Position numbers and translations under genes: made by a program. From Desulfobacteraceae bacterium (GTDB taxonomy: Bacteria; Desulfobacterota; Desulfobacteria; Desulfobacterales; JAUWMJ01), in contig JAUWOH010000133.1 of the NCBI GenBank assembly GCA_030612225.1, positions 1 through 7,473 on the forward strand: a stretch of 7,473 bases of DNA. The letters are read 5' to 3'. The notes below the pieces were generated by a model. The model saw only the letters and a list, made by a program, of their open reading frames with translations. It did not search any database and was not told where the DNA came from. Positions 1 to 5,580 of this stretch are shown here, piece by piece (positions within the stretch are counted from its first letter, which is position 1; every line of letters begins with the position of its first letter).

Positions 1-1
1 A

Positions 2-529
2 ATGATGATACCTGAACGCCTTGGTACAGCCGCAATGACCATCGGCGCTGCAAGACCCGCCCTTGAGATTGCCACAGCCTATACGACCAAACGAAAGGCT
101 TTTGGTAAGACGATTAATCAGTTCCAGGGCGTAAGTTTCCAGATCGCCGAGGCTGCAATGCATCTTGATGCAACCCGCTCTATGATTTATACAACAGCCC
201 GCGCTGTTGACGCCGGTATAGAGCCTAAACGAATTAGAAGGATGGTCTCTGAAACTAAAAAATTTGTCACGGAATCATGCCAGAAGGTAGCTCATAAGGC
301 CATGCAGGTCATGGGAGGTATCGGTTATACAAACATTTTTCCGATAGAACGCATCGTCCGGGACCTGCGACTTGCATCTATTTGGACAGATACGAATGAG
401 GTCATGTCCATGATCATTGCCAATGAATGGTATCGTGAATATTTTAAAAAAAAGGAATCCGGGTTTTCAAGAGACTGGGAATCTGATGCACAGGAAGCAG
501 ACGTTGCTGATGAGAAGGTTTATGAATAA
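2..529 (+). CDS. Acyl-CoA dehydrogenase, C-terminal part (5' end outside window)
   Basis: This is the C-terminal helical half of an FAD-dependent acyl-CoA dehydrogenase, which oxidises an acyl-CoA thioester to the enoyl-CoA and passes electrons to ETF. About 175 residues are visible and the frame is open to the left edge, so the first ATG is not a reliable start. Family hallmarks are the 'YTTKRKAFGKTINQFQ' stretch (about residues 27-42), 'AMQVMGGIGYT' (about 100-110) and the 'RIVRDLRLASI' region before the C-terminal helix. The usual catalytic Glu of the 'YEGT' motif is absent: the site reads W-T-D-T. A Glu in 'IPERL' (codon 14-16) sits where isovaleryl-CoA and long-chain dehydrogenases carry their catalytic base, so it probably serves instead. 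A hydrophilic acidic tail of about 25 residues follows the conserved domain. Substrate cannot be told from this part. The stop codon abuts the inverted repeat that starts at 530. Confidence 0.93.
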   Translation: MMIPERLGTAAMTIGAARPALEIATAYTTKRKAFGKTINQFQGVSFQIAEAAMHLDATRSMIYTTARAVDAGIEPKRIRRMVSETKKFVTESCQKVAHKAMQVMGGIGYTNIFPIERIVRDLRLASIWTDTNEVMSMIIANEWYREYFKKKESGFSRDWESDAQEADVADEKVYE

Positions 530-688
530 GAGACAATTTCAAAACGTCCCAGTTTGTCCAATCTCTGCGTCAGGCTCAAATTTTAATCCTCGAAAGACTC
601 AATGTATTCCTGTGGTTAAAATTTTCGCCTTCCTTGAACTTGAACAGATAAGCGCAGACTTCGAACTGAAACGTTTTGAAACTGGCTC
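530..688. repeat. Long imperfect palindrome, MITE-like or dispersed hairpin repeat
   Basis: The ends are 17-bp inverted repeats with two mismatches: 530-546 (gagacaatttcaaaacg) against 672-688 (cgttttgaaactggctc). Nested inner arms also pair: 550-554 with 664-668 (cagtt/aactg), 564-569 with 653-658 (tctgcg/cgcaga) and 578-586 with 616-624 (aaattttaa/ttaaaattt). All are roughly centred on 601-611, so either strand could fold into one long interrupted hairpin. It fills almost the whole gap between two convergent genes, beginning one base after the dehydrogenase stop and ending 13 bp before the stop of the opposing gene. It could therefore act as a bidirectional transcription end or mRNA stabiliser. 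No transposase or clear target duplication is visible. An open frame across it (417-692) looks spurious. Confidence 0.7.
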
Positions 689-701
689 ATAATTATAAAT
701 T

Positions 702-1625
702 TTAATGGTGGTCATTTGTACAACCACAGCTTGATGTCATTTCGGATTTATAATCAGCCTCGGCCAGAGACCACCACAGATCATTCAAGGGAGTTTTCAA
801 AAGAGAAAGATTCTGGTTATGGTGTAAGTGTCCACATTGAAATTGTTGATCAAAAACAACTTCGTGCGTACCCCCTTTAAGCTGTTCTTCGATTAATCTA
901 TTGCCTTCAACAATCTTTTTGCCACTATTTTGGGCATATAGAACATTTAGCGAGTATATACTGATGTCTTCAGTATCTAAACATTGAAATGTATGGTTTG
1001 AATCATATACATATTCAAAACCCGGGCTTTGACTTAAAAGCACCCTTGCCGGTTTGGTTTTACTGTAAAATGAATACAGTGAAAGAATTCTGTCAAACAG
1101 CAGATAACCGAGTTCATATCCAGGGACATCCCTGCCTTTGTCACCCGCTTCAAATTTCTTTTCCTTTTTGATTTCAGGATATGATTGAAGAGTTTCCTGA
1201 TTATAGCAGATGCGCATGTAATCGAGGCCTTCAAATGTAAAGAGTGCCACGTTGTCATGCGCATCAATCGTCAGTTCAAAAGTGGCAACATTAAAAAGTG
1301 TTTTGGGTATCTTTTCCTTATCTTCAAAACGTGGGGTGTGTGTATGGTCAAAAAAGTTGCTTTTAATAAAAGACTGTTCTTCAAAAGAAAAAGATTGAAA
1401 ATACTTTCCCTGGGTGTACGGATAACATTTTATTGAAAAAATTCCACCGGCCAGATCGTCGCTTTCCCAATAATCATCAAAAGCTTCCTCTAATTGAAAA
1501 TAGTAGACACCGGGTGCTTGAGAAATCCAGAAATACCATGCCGGTCTATCTCCCCAAACCTGGCTGACAGCTTCAAGGCCAATCAAATCTTTTACCTTTT
1601 CAAACCAGGAAGTAGTTACAAGCAT
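702..1625 (-). CDS. Hypothetical protein with C-terminal Cys/His clusters; possibly 3' part of a frameshifted gene
   Basis: I do not recognise this 307-residue protein. It is soluble-looking, rich in aromatic residues ('WGDRPAWYFW', about 25-33), with no signal peptide or membrane helix. Its end is notable: a C-G-H-L-H-H cluster at residues 264-269 and a final C-G-C-T-N-D-H-H at 300-307, both plausible metal ligands (inference). It is the last gene of the minus-strand block, 40 bp after the 90-aa ORF. The ATG at 1625 has no Shine-Dalgarno sequence, and the frame stays open upstream to 1697, past an A8G6 run, overlapping the end of the 90-aa ORF. The true protein may therefore begin in that ORF through a frameshift, giving a product of about 410 residues. 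The ORF itself is convincing; the start is doubtful. Confidence 0.75.
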   Translation of the reverse strand: MLVTTSWFEKVKDLIGLEAVSQVWGDRPAWYFWISQAPGVYYFQLEEAFDDYWESDDLAGGIFSIKCYPYTQGKYFQSFSFEEQSFIKSNFFDHTHTPRFEDKEKIPKTLFNVATFELTIDAHDNVALFTFEGLDYMRICYNQETLQSYPEIKKEKKFEAGDKGRDVPGYELGYLLFDRILSLYSFYSKTKPARVLLSQSPGFEYVYDSNHTFQCLDTEDISIYSLNVLYAQNSGKKIVEGNRLIEEQLKGGTHEVVFDQQFQCGHLHHNQNLSLLKTPLNDLWWSLAEADYKSEMTSSCGCTNDHH

Positions 1626-1665
1626 ATTGTCTATTTTATTACGAAAAAAACTCTCAAAATCTATT

Positions 1666-1938
1666 TTAGTATCCCCCCTTTTTTTTAAGAAGTTCCTTTA
1701 CGATATCATTTTTCTCCCGTCCTTCGGTTTCAATTCCGTGACTTCGTGCTGTTACCAGGAGAATCTCATCCGGATAAGCCAGGGTCAGGGCATAGCTCGA
1801 TTCATACGACTTAAAAAAATTATCAAAGTCTTCCTTTTGCTCAGCTTCCTGGACCCCGGCTTCAAATCCTTCTAGAATCTCACCAATCTGCCGAAGAAAA
1901 TACCGCGTGCAGAAATCTCTCTTGCTTTTATCAACCAT
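1666..1938 (-). CDS. Small hypothetical protein; possibly the N-terminal part of the following ORF
   Basis: This 90-residue ORF is charged and helical-looking (an acidic middle around 'AGVQEAEQKEDFDNFF', a lysine-rich end 'KELLKKKGGY') with no membrane segment. It matches no family I can name. The ATG at 1938 lies 8 bp after the stop of the ten-helix membrane protein, with only a weak purine stretch as ribosome site, so translation is probably coupled to that gene. Near its 3' end the coding strand carries eight A then six G (plus-strand 1673-1686), and it stops soon after. Moving +1 at this run joins it without a stop to the 307-aa ORF via residues such as 'RGDTKIDFESFFRNKIDN'. It may thus be a separate small gene, or the N-terminus of a frameshifted or slippage-dependent single gene. 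Confidence 0.65.
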   Translation of the reverse strand: MVDKSKRDFCTRYFLRQIGEILEGFEAGVQEAEQKEDFDNFFKSYESSYALTLAYPDEILLVTARSHGIETEGREKNDIVKELLKKKGGY

Positions 1939-1946
1939 TATCTTCT

Positions 1947-3176
1947 TTAGTCCTTACTTTTTTTTAATGGCCATCCTTCAAAAAATTCCCACTGTATCAT
2001 AATTATGCTCAAGAAAAGTAGTGTCCACACCAGCGATTTATCATCGGGTTGTGCAAAACCTTCCACTCTTGCAAGGAAAAAGACTGCCAATGGTGAGTAG
2101 TAAAACCAGTAAATCAGCATCCCAATGGCCATAGCAATGAGGGTTCGAATAACAGCCTTTAGCCAAAGCGGGCCTGCATTCGGAAAATTATTGAAATAAT
2201 TTTTCAGGATAAATACCGCTAAAATAAAAAAGACGGCAATTTCTCCTGCATGGATATAACGAAAATCAGGACCATCAGTATACTGACCTCCCACAAAAGC
2301 CTCATCCCAAACGACATTCATGATTTTCGTTAGTATAAAAAGAATAATTATTCCTAAAACAAATGTCGCAATGAAAGTAATCAAACCTTTTACAAATGTA
2401 TCCTCTCCATCTTTTTGAAGCAACTTCCAGGGGTACCCTTCCCAGAGCATATCAGAGACAATAATCCAGAACAGGATACATAGCACCAATCCCAGACCGA
2501 AAAAGGCGCTTCCGGTTCCGACAAGTTCTCCCCACCACGGATCAACTCCTGCTTTTGATTGTGCAGGATAAAAAAGATAACATACATGAGGATGGAATAA
2601 TACCGCATAAACGATGCTGACAAAAAAGAAGATGGCAAAAACCCTGGACCACGCAACAACACCTGAACTTAATTTTTGCCAAGGCCAGCGTCCGAAACCA
2701 ACGCTCCATAACAGAGATATCCATAAAAAAGCAGTAAGGAAATAGACTATTGCGGTAGATGCATTTTCCCGTGCTGTAAAAGGTTCGGCCCCTATGCCGC
2801 CTGCCGCCACGATCGAATCGGGACTGAAATAGGCAATGCCGTATTTGCCTATAAACCCCCAAAATATAATGTAATTTATGAAAAGCATTAAAATAAAAGA
2901 AACAACGGTCAATATAATTCCCCTTAAAATAAGGTTATCTTTTGCGGGTAGATTATCCTTAAAAGCAGAATAGTCTATGACCTTTGTCATTAATATAATA
3001 CCGGACAGAAAAACAACCACCAGGGAAAAACCATACATCGGAGTGTAAAGTTTCATTACCGTGTTCGGATTCATAAAAACATACCACAGGAACCAGACAA
3101 TACAGAATACTGCAGCAAAATTTAACAGCCCAAAGAAATAATTAAAATTTTTTTCCGTTTCTGTGCTTGCATTCAT
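1947..3176 (-). CDS. Ten-helix integral membrane protein with three internal repeats, function unknown
   Basis: This 409-residue, very hydrophobic protein has about ten predicted membrane helices (roughly residues 14-35, 48-67, 82-110, 140-160, 178-200, 222-243, 264-286, 312-328, 340-362 and 382-398) and no cleavable signal. A motif recurs directly after helices: GRWPWQK (162-168), EGYPWKL (246-252) and EGWPLKK (400-406). Each copy is preceded by a similar pair, an aromatic helix ending near a Tyr/His-Ser-Pro-like turn (AYFSP, LFHPH, YYSPL) and then a second helix, so the protein seems to hold three copies of a two-helix unit. The start is well supported: GGAGGA (plus-strand 3186-3191) lies 9 bp upstream of ATG. 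An intrinsic terminator separates it from the upstream exported MBL hydrolase, and it is followed 8 bp later by the 90-aa ORF. A transport or membrane-anchor role is possible, but I cannot assign a family. Confidence 0.85.
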   Translation of the reverse strand: MNASTETEKNFNYFFGLLNFAAVFCIVWFLWYVFMNPNTVMKLYTPMYGFSLVVVFLSGIILMTKVIDYSAFKDNLPAKDNLILRGIILTVVSFILMLFINYIIFWGFIGKYGIAYFSPDSIVAAGGIGAEPFTARENASTAIVYFLTAFLWISLLWSVGFGRWPWQKLSSGVVAWSRVFAIFFFVSIVYAVLFHPHVCYLFYPAQSKAGVDPWWGELVGTGSAFFGLGLVLCILFWIIVSDMLWEGYPWKLLQKDGEDTFVKGLITFIATFVLGIIILFILTKIMNVVWDEAFVGGQYTDGPDFRYIHAGEIAVFFILAVFILKNYFNNFPNAGPLWLKAVIRTLIAMAIGMLIYWFYYSPLAVFFLARVEGFAQPDDKSLVWTLLFLSIIMIQWEFFEGWPLKKSKD

Positions 3177-3201
3177 AATATCGAATCCTCCATTTTGAAT
3201 G

Positions 3202-3245
3202 AAAAAAAGGGAAAAGAAATCATTTGCTTTATATTCTTTTCCCTT
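3202..3245 (-). terminator. Intrinsic terminator between MBL hydrolase and membrane-protein genes
   Basis: A perfect 12-bp inverted repeat (AAGGGAAAAGAA at 3207-3218, TTCTTTTCCCTT at 3234-3245, 15-nt loop) is followed on the minus strand by a run of T ending at 3202. This is a classic rho-independent terminator, 34 bp after the hydrolase stop. Only about 25 bp separate it from the next ATG and its ribosome site occupies part of that, so there is little room for a promoter. The downstream genes probably rely on read-through. Confidence 0.75.
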
Positions 3246-3279
3246 ATATTACATCGCCTCCCTATTTAATTAATTAAAG

Positions 3280-4380
3280 TTAAAATGTAACCGTATCTCC
3301 ATTTGTTAAAAAGACATTACTCGCCTTTGCAACCGTCGAATACCTTTTATAGGTTTTGTACTTATCGGTTCCTTTAACCACGGGCACACCTGCTGCCGTA
3401 GCCTTTTCAGCCCAGATCCATCCGGTACAGTGGTTACACCCGAGTTTTTTAATCTTAAAGGCCTTAACACCCTTGATAATGTCGTCAAACTTGGGATCCC
3501 AGGTTTCAAACAGGGTAATATGCAGACCGCCATAACAGCCGTACGGTTTGTAACCCTTGAAATTTTTACGGGCATAGGAGAGTAAAGACAGAACGCCAGG
3601 ATGGCAGCAGCCGGTCACGGTAACAATTCCTTTGTCTTTAACATTAAAGTAAAGGACATTTTCTCCGCGAACCCGAAACAGGATTGGGACATCGAACATT
3701 CTCATCGCCACACCGTCCATGAGCCTGTAAATGCCTTCCCCTTTTTCGCCTTTTGGATCGCACAAAATCAGTTTACCCTTGTGGGGATAGTCGTTTTTGC
3801 AAATATGCATCATTTTACCGGTGTTTTTGTCCTTGGCTTTATGATGAGCCTTGTCCTTTAAAAGTGCCATATCCTCAGGATAGTATGTCTTAGGTGCATA
3901 GAGCGTAATGTCCTGTTTGCGCTTTAAAGTTGATTCAATTCCCCATAAATGGTCAAGATGAAAGTGGGACAGAACATAAAAATCAATTTCATTTTTTTCT
4001 ATCAAGGAAGCCACATCACTTTTTTCTTCATAGATATAGTCCATCCATTCCTTTTGCCAGCCGAAATCCATCAGAATTTTTCTTTCATCGCCCTCTAACG
4101 TAGTCACTGTGATCAAAGTTGAATATCCTCCGGCGTTGTCCCATTCCCAGGGTATGGTATACTGGTTCGTCATGACTCCGCCATAATCCATGATATTTTT
4201 CTTAAAAATGTCATTGTTAAACCAGCTCGTTTCGGTGAGGACATCAACTTTTACGCTCTTGACCTCACCGATATCAATCTTCTTAGCGGCCTCGGCTTCG
4301 CGGGTCAATACACCTGCCCCTGTCATTGATGCCGCTACTCCTGTTGCAGCCATTGATTTTAAAAAGGTTCTTCTTTTCAT
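3280..4380 (-). CDS. Tat-exported metallo-beta-lactamase-fold hydrolase (COG1237-like)
   Basis: This 366-residue protein starts with a twin-arginine signal, KRRTFLK (2-8), then an Ala/Gly/Met hydrophobic stretch and an A-E-A signal-peptidase site near residue 31. It should fold and load metal in the cytoplasm and then be exported to the periplasm. The mature part is an MBL-fold metal-dependent hydrolase: H-F-H-L-D-H at 139-144, T-G-C-C-H-P-G at 256-262, G-G-L-H at 284-287 and H-C-T-G at 317-320. The pairing of TGC(C/S)HxG, GG(L/F)H and HCTG is that of the COG1237 group, which includes enzymes annotated as dihydropterin aminobenzene-phosphate synthases. The substrate is unknown and the export signal argues against a cytosolic cofactor role. 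The start is well supported, with AAGGAGG (plus-strand 4388-4394) 7 bp upstream of ATG. It lies downstream of the FCD regulator and upstream of the ten-helix protein, with a terminator between. Confidence 0.9.
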   Translation of the reverse strand: MKRRTFLKSMAATGVAASMTGAGVLTREAEAAKKIDIGEVKSVKVDVLTETSWFNNDIFKKNIMDYGGVMTNQYTIPWEWDNAGGYSTLITVTTLEGDERKILMDFGWQKEWMDYIYEEKSDVASLIEKNEIDFYVLSHFHLDHLWGIESTLKRKQDITLYAPKTYYPEDMALLKDKAHHKAKDKNTGKMMHICKNDYPHKGKLILCDPKGEKGEGIYRLMDGVAMRMFDVPILFRVRGENVLYFNVKDKGIVTVTGCCHPGVLSLLSYARKNFKGYKPYGCYGGLHITLFETWDPKFDDIIKGVKAFKIKKLGCNHCTGWIWAEKATAAGVPVVKGTDKYKTYKRYSTVAKASNVFLTNGDTVTF

Positions 4381-4491
4381 AATCCCTCCTCCTTTTAAAT
4401 AGACACCGTAAGTTAGTAAATTTATCCAGCCTCCCTCTTAATCCATATGAAAAGATCCTCAAGAATGTCTATGAAGAAATTACTTCTCTAT

Positions 4492-4501
4492 TCACCTCCT
4501 T
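4492..4501 (-). promoter_or_regulatory. Orphan perfect Shine-Dalgarno sequence
   Basis: The minus strand reads AAGGAGGTGA, fully complementary to the 3' tail of 16S rRNA, and the match continues for two more bases (4492-4503). No ATG follows at normal spacing. The only frame is a GTG inside the element that gives eight codons (GTG AAT AGA ... TAG). It may be a ribosome standby or leader site for the hydrolase mRNA, the remnant of a lost gene, or chance. Confidence 0.3.
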
Positions 4502-4617
4502 TCCTTATTTTTAATTGAAAGTTTAACGCAATACAGGCTTTTGACCTTTTCATCTTTCATTATTGTTTGAGCAACCACGTCCTTTGATTTAGCAGCAAGT
4601 TGAATGCAACCCGAATT
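4492..4617 (-). other. In-frame 41-codon extension after the regulator's TAG stop
   Basis: After the TAG of the GntR/FCD gene the same frame stays open for 41 codons and ends at a TGA lying inside the orphan Shine-Dalgarno sequence. The translation looks protein-like ('AAKSKDVVAQTIMKDEKV', then 'KSLYCVKLSI'). An internal ATG at 4560 would give a 22-aa peptide but has no ribosome site. It could be a remnant of a small domain, a stop-codon read-through tail or chance; an open run of this length is not rare in AT-rich DNA. Confidence 0.2.
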
Positions 4618-5370
4618 CTATCTGGAAGATAACGTCTGCGCTGTGCTGTTTTCATTCATTTTTATGGCATCGGTAATAAGTTCCGGCATTTTAAAATCCG
4701 TATATCTGAAAAAGAATTCACACATTCTAAGTATATTGTTCTCAACCGTCTTTTTAACATTAGAGGCATCCCGCTTTTTTAACCCATTTAAAATTTCAAC
4801 ATAATCGGCGAAAACTGAATCCTTTTCAAACTCACTTAACTGATCAAAAACCCGGAAAAGGTGATGATTATTGATGGTAAGTTGATTCATGGTAAAAACC
4901 AGGAACCTGTTTCCGCTGCTACAATAAATGATCCTCCGAAAGTCCGTATCTATATTTGCTATGTTCTCTATTTCCATTCCGATGATAGCCTGGCTCAATC
5001 GGATAAGGCATTCTTCAAGTTCTTTAATATTATTATCGTCAATTCTTTTTGCAGATAAAAAGACGGCTGAAGGTTCGAATAAATATCGGGTTTCAAGCAG
5101 ATTCTGTATTTCCACCGATGAATCAGAATCTTTATTTTCCAGCCAGTCCTGAATATAGCCATATTTGCAGAGCAAGTAGCAACCGCTTCCTTTACGGATA
5201 TCTATGATACCCCGTGCTTCGAGTTTGCGTAGTGCATTTCTAACGGTGTTGCGACTAACATTAAGTTGGCTGGCCAGTTTTCGTTCAGAGGGAAGGGATG
5301 ATCCGCGTGGGAAATCATCTTTATCAATAATAGCAATGATTTCTTTTATTATTTCTAGTTCCTTGGTCAT
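4618..5370 (-). CDS. GntR-family transcriptional regulator, FadR/FCD subfamily
   Basis: This 250-residue DNA-binding repressor or activator has an N-terminal winged helix-turn-helix (about 1-68) with the diagnostic 'LPSERKLASQLNVSRNTVR' followed by 'NALRKLEARGIIDIRKGSG'. The all-helical FCD ligand-binding domain (about 85-225) typically senses small carboxylates or acyl compounds. Length is normal for the subfamily. Metal-dependent FCD proteins use Asp-x3-His and two later His. Here Asp141 is kept, but the three His positions appear to be Arg145, Tyr190 and Asn212, so the ligand pocket is probably metal-free (my hand alignment). The ATG at 5370 has no strong ribosome site. A FadR/PdhR-type palindrome over its promoter implies autoregulation. 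The exported hydrolase gene lies 237 bp downstream on the same strand and is a likely target or co-transcribed partner. It ends with TAG, the only amber stop among the intact minus-strand genes. Confidence 0.93.
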   Translation of the reverse strand: MTKELEIIKEIIAIIDKDDFPRGSSLPSERKLASQLNVSRNTVRNALRKLEARGIIDIRKGSGCYLLCKYGYIQDWLENKDSDSSVEIQNLLETRYLFEPSAVFLSAKRIDDNNIKELEECLIRLSQAIIGMEIENIANIDTDFRRIIYCSSGNRFLVFTMNQLTINNHHLFRVFDQLSEFEKDSVFADYVEILNGLKKRDASNVKKTVENNILRMCEFFFRYTDFKMPELITDAIKMNENSTAQTLSSR

Positions 5371-5394
5371 AAATAAAAATACCAGATTCCAGCT

Positions 5395-5423
5395 ATTATA
5401 TAAGTCTGAATTGGTGCTACCAA
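5395..5423 (-). promoter_or_regulatory. Alternative promoter for the FCD regulator
   Basis: The minus strand carries a perfect -10 TATAAT (plus-strand 5395-5400), 17 bp from a -35-like TTGGTA (5418-5423) that overlaps the operator. Transcription would start about 20 bp before the ATG. It competes with the candidate at 5426-5453; in either case the palindrome at 5409-5425 would block polymerase. Confidence 0.4.
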
Positions 5424-5425
5424 TT
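5409..5425. promoter_or_regulatory. FadR/PdhR-type operator, proximal site
   Basis: AATTGGTgctACCAATT is a perfect 7-bp inverted repeat with a 3-bp spacer. The core TGGTnnnACCA is the recognised operator pattern of FadR-subfamily GntR regulators, and the full arms agree with PdhR/LldR-type sites. It lies 39 bp before the ATG of the FCD regulator and directly abuts or overlaps both candidate promoters, which suggests autorepression. Confidence 0.75.
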
Positions 5426-5453
5426 ATTAGATTAAACGAGATAGTTATGTCAA
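5426..5453 (-). promoter_or_regulatory. Sigma70-type promoter for the FCD regulator
   Basis: The minus strand has a perfect -35 TTGACA (plus-strand 5448-5453), a 16-bp spacer and a five-of-six -10 TCTAAT (5426-5431). The predicted start falls inside the adjoining operator at 5409-5425, an arrangement typical of a repressed promoter. Confidence 0.55.
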
Positions 5454-5484
5454 GTAAAAAATAATTATTATTTATTTTTTCTAT

Positions 5485-5512
5485 TTGCCAGATTTGGAAG
5501 TACCAATTTAAA
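5485..5512 (+). promoter_or_regulatory. Candidate divergent promoter holding the distal operator
   Basis: The plus strand reads TTGCCA (5485-5490, five of six to the -35 consensus), a 16-bp spacer, then TTTAAA (5507-5512, four of six). The distal FadR-type operator fills the spacer. It would drive the 29-codon ORF starting at 5581, or an antisense transcript into the PAS gene. Confidence 0.35.
5492..5508. promoter_or_regulatory. FadR/PdhR-type operator, distal site
   Basis: ATTTGGAagtACCAATT matches the proximal operator's arms at 12 of 14 positions, with one arm fully conserved. Its centre is 83 bp from that of the proximal site, close to eight helical turns, so two bound dimers would lie on the same face of the DNA. 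Confidence 0.5.
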
Positions 5513-5580
5513 GGAAATATGTTTAATGTTTACTGATCTTTGCGGATTTAATTGTTGGTTTATCGTAGTGGAGGATGAAG

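Larger units (their letters stand above)
4395..4617. other. Intergenic leader between FCD regulator and MBL hydrolase
   Basis: This 223-bp gap probably holds the promoter and 5' leader of the hydrolase gene. It contains an orphan near-perfect Shine-Dalgarno sequence at 4492-4501 and a short open frame (4492-4617) continuing in frame after the regulator's TAG stop. I see no convincing -35/-10 pair, no intrinsic terminator for the regulator gene and no FadR-type palindrome here. Confidence 0.5.

Noticed and set aside
417..692. 91-codon plus-strand ORF overlapping the dehydrogenase end and crossing the palindrome
   Set aside because: Its first part is out of frame within the dehydrogenase gene and its second part is the inverted repeat; it has no ribosome site.
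2390..2862. Minus-strand ORFs of 90 and 106 codons overlapping the membrane protein
   Set aside because: They are alternative frames of a clearly coding membrane-protein gene, without starts or family features.
3249..3263. Start-stop element (GGGAGGCG ATG TAA) just before the terminator on the minus strand
   Set aside because: The spacing between the Shine-Dalgarno-like sequence and ATG is only two bases, too short for efficient initiation; likely chance.
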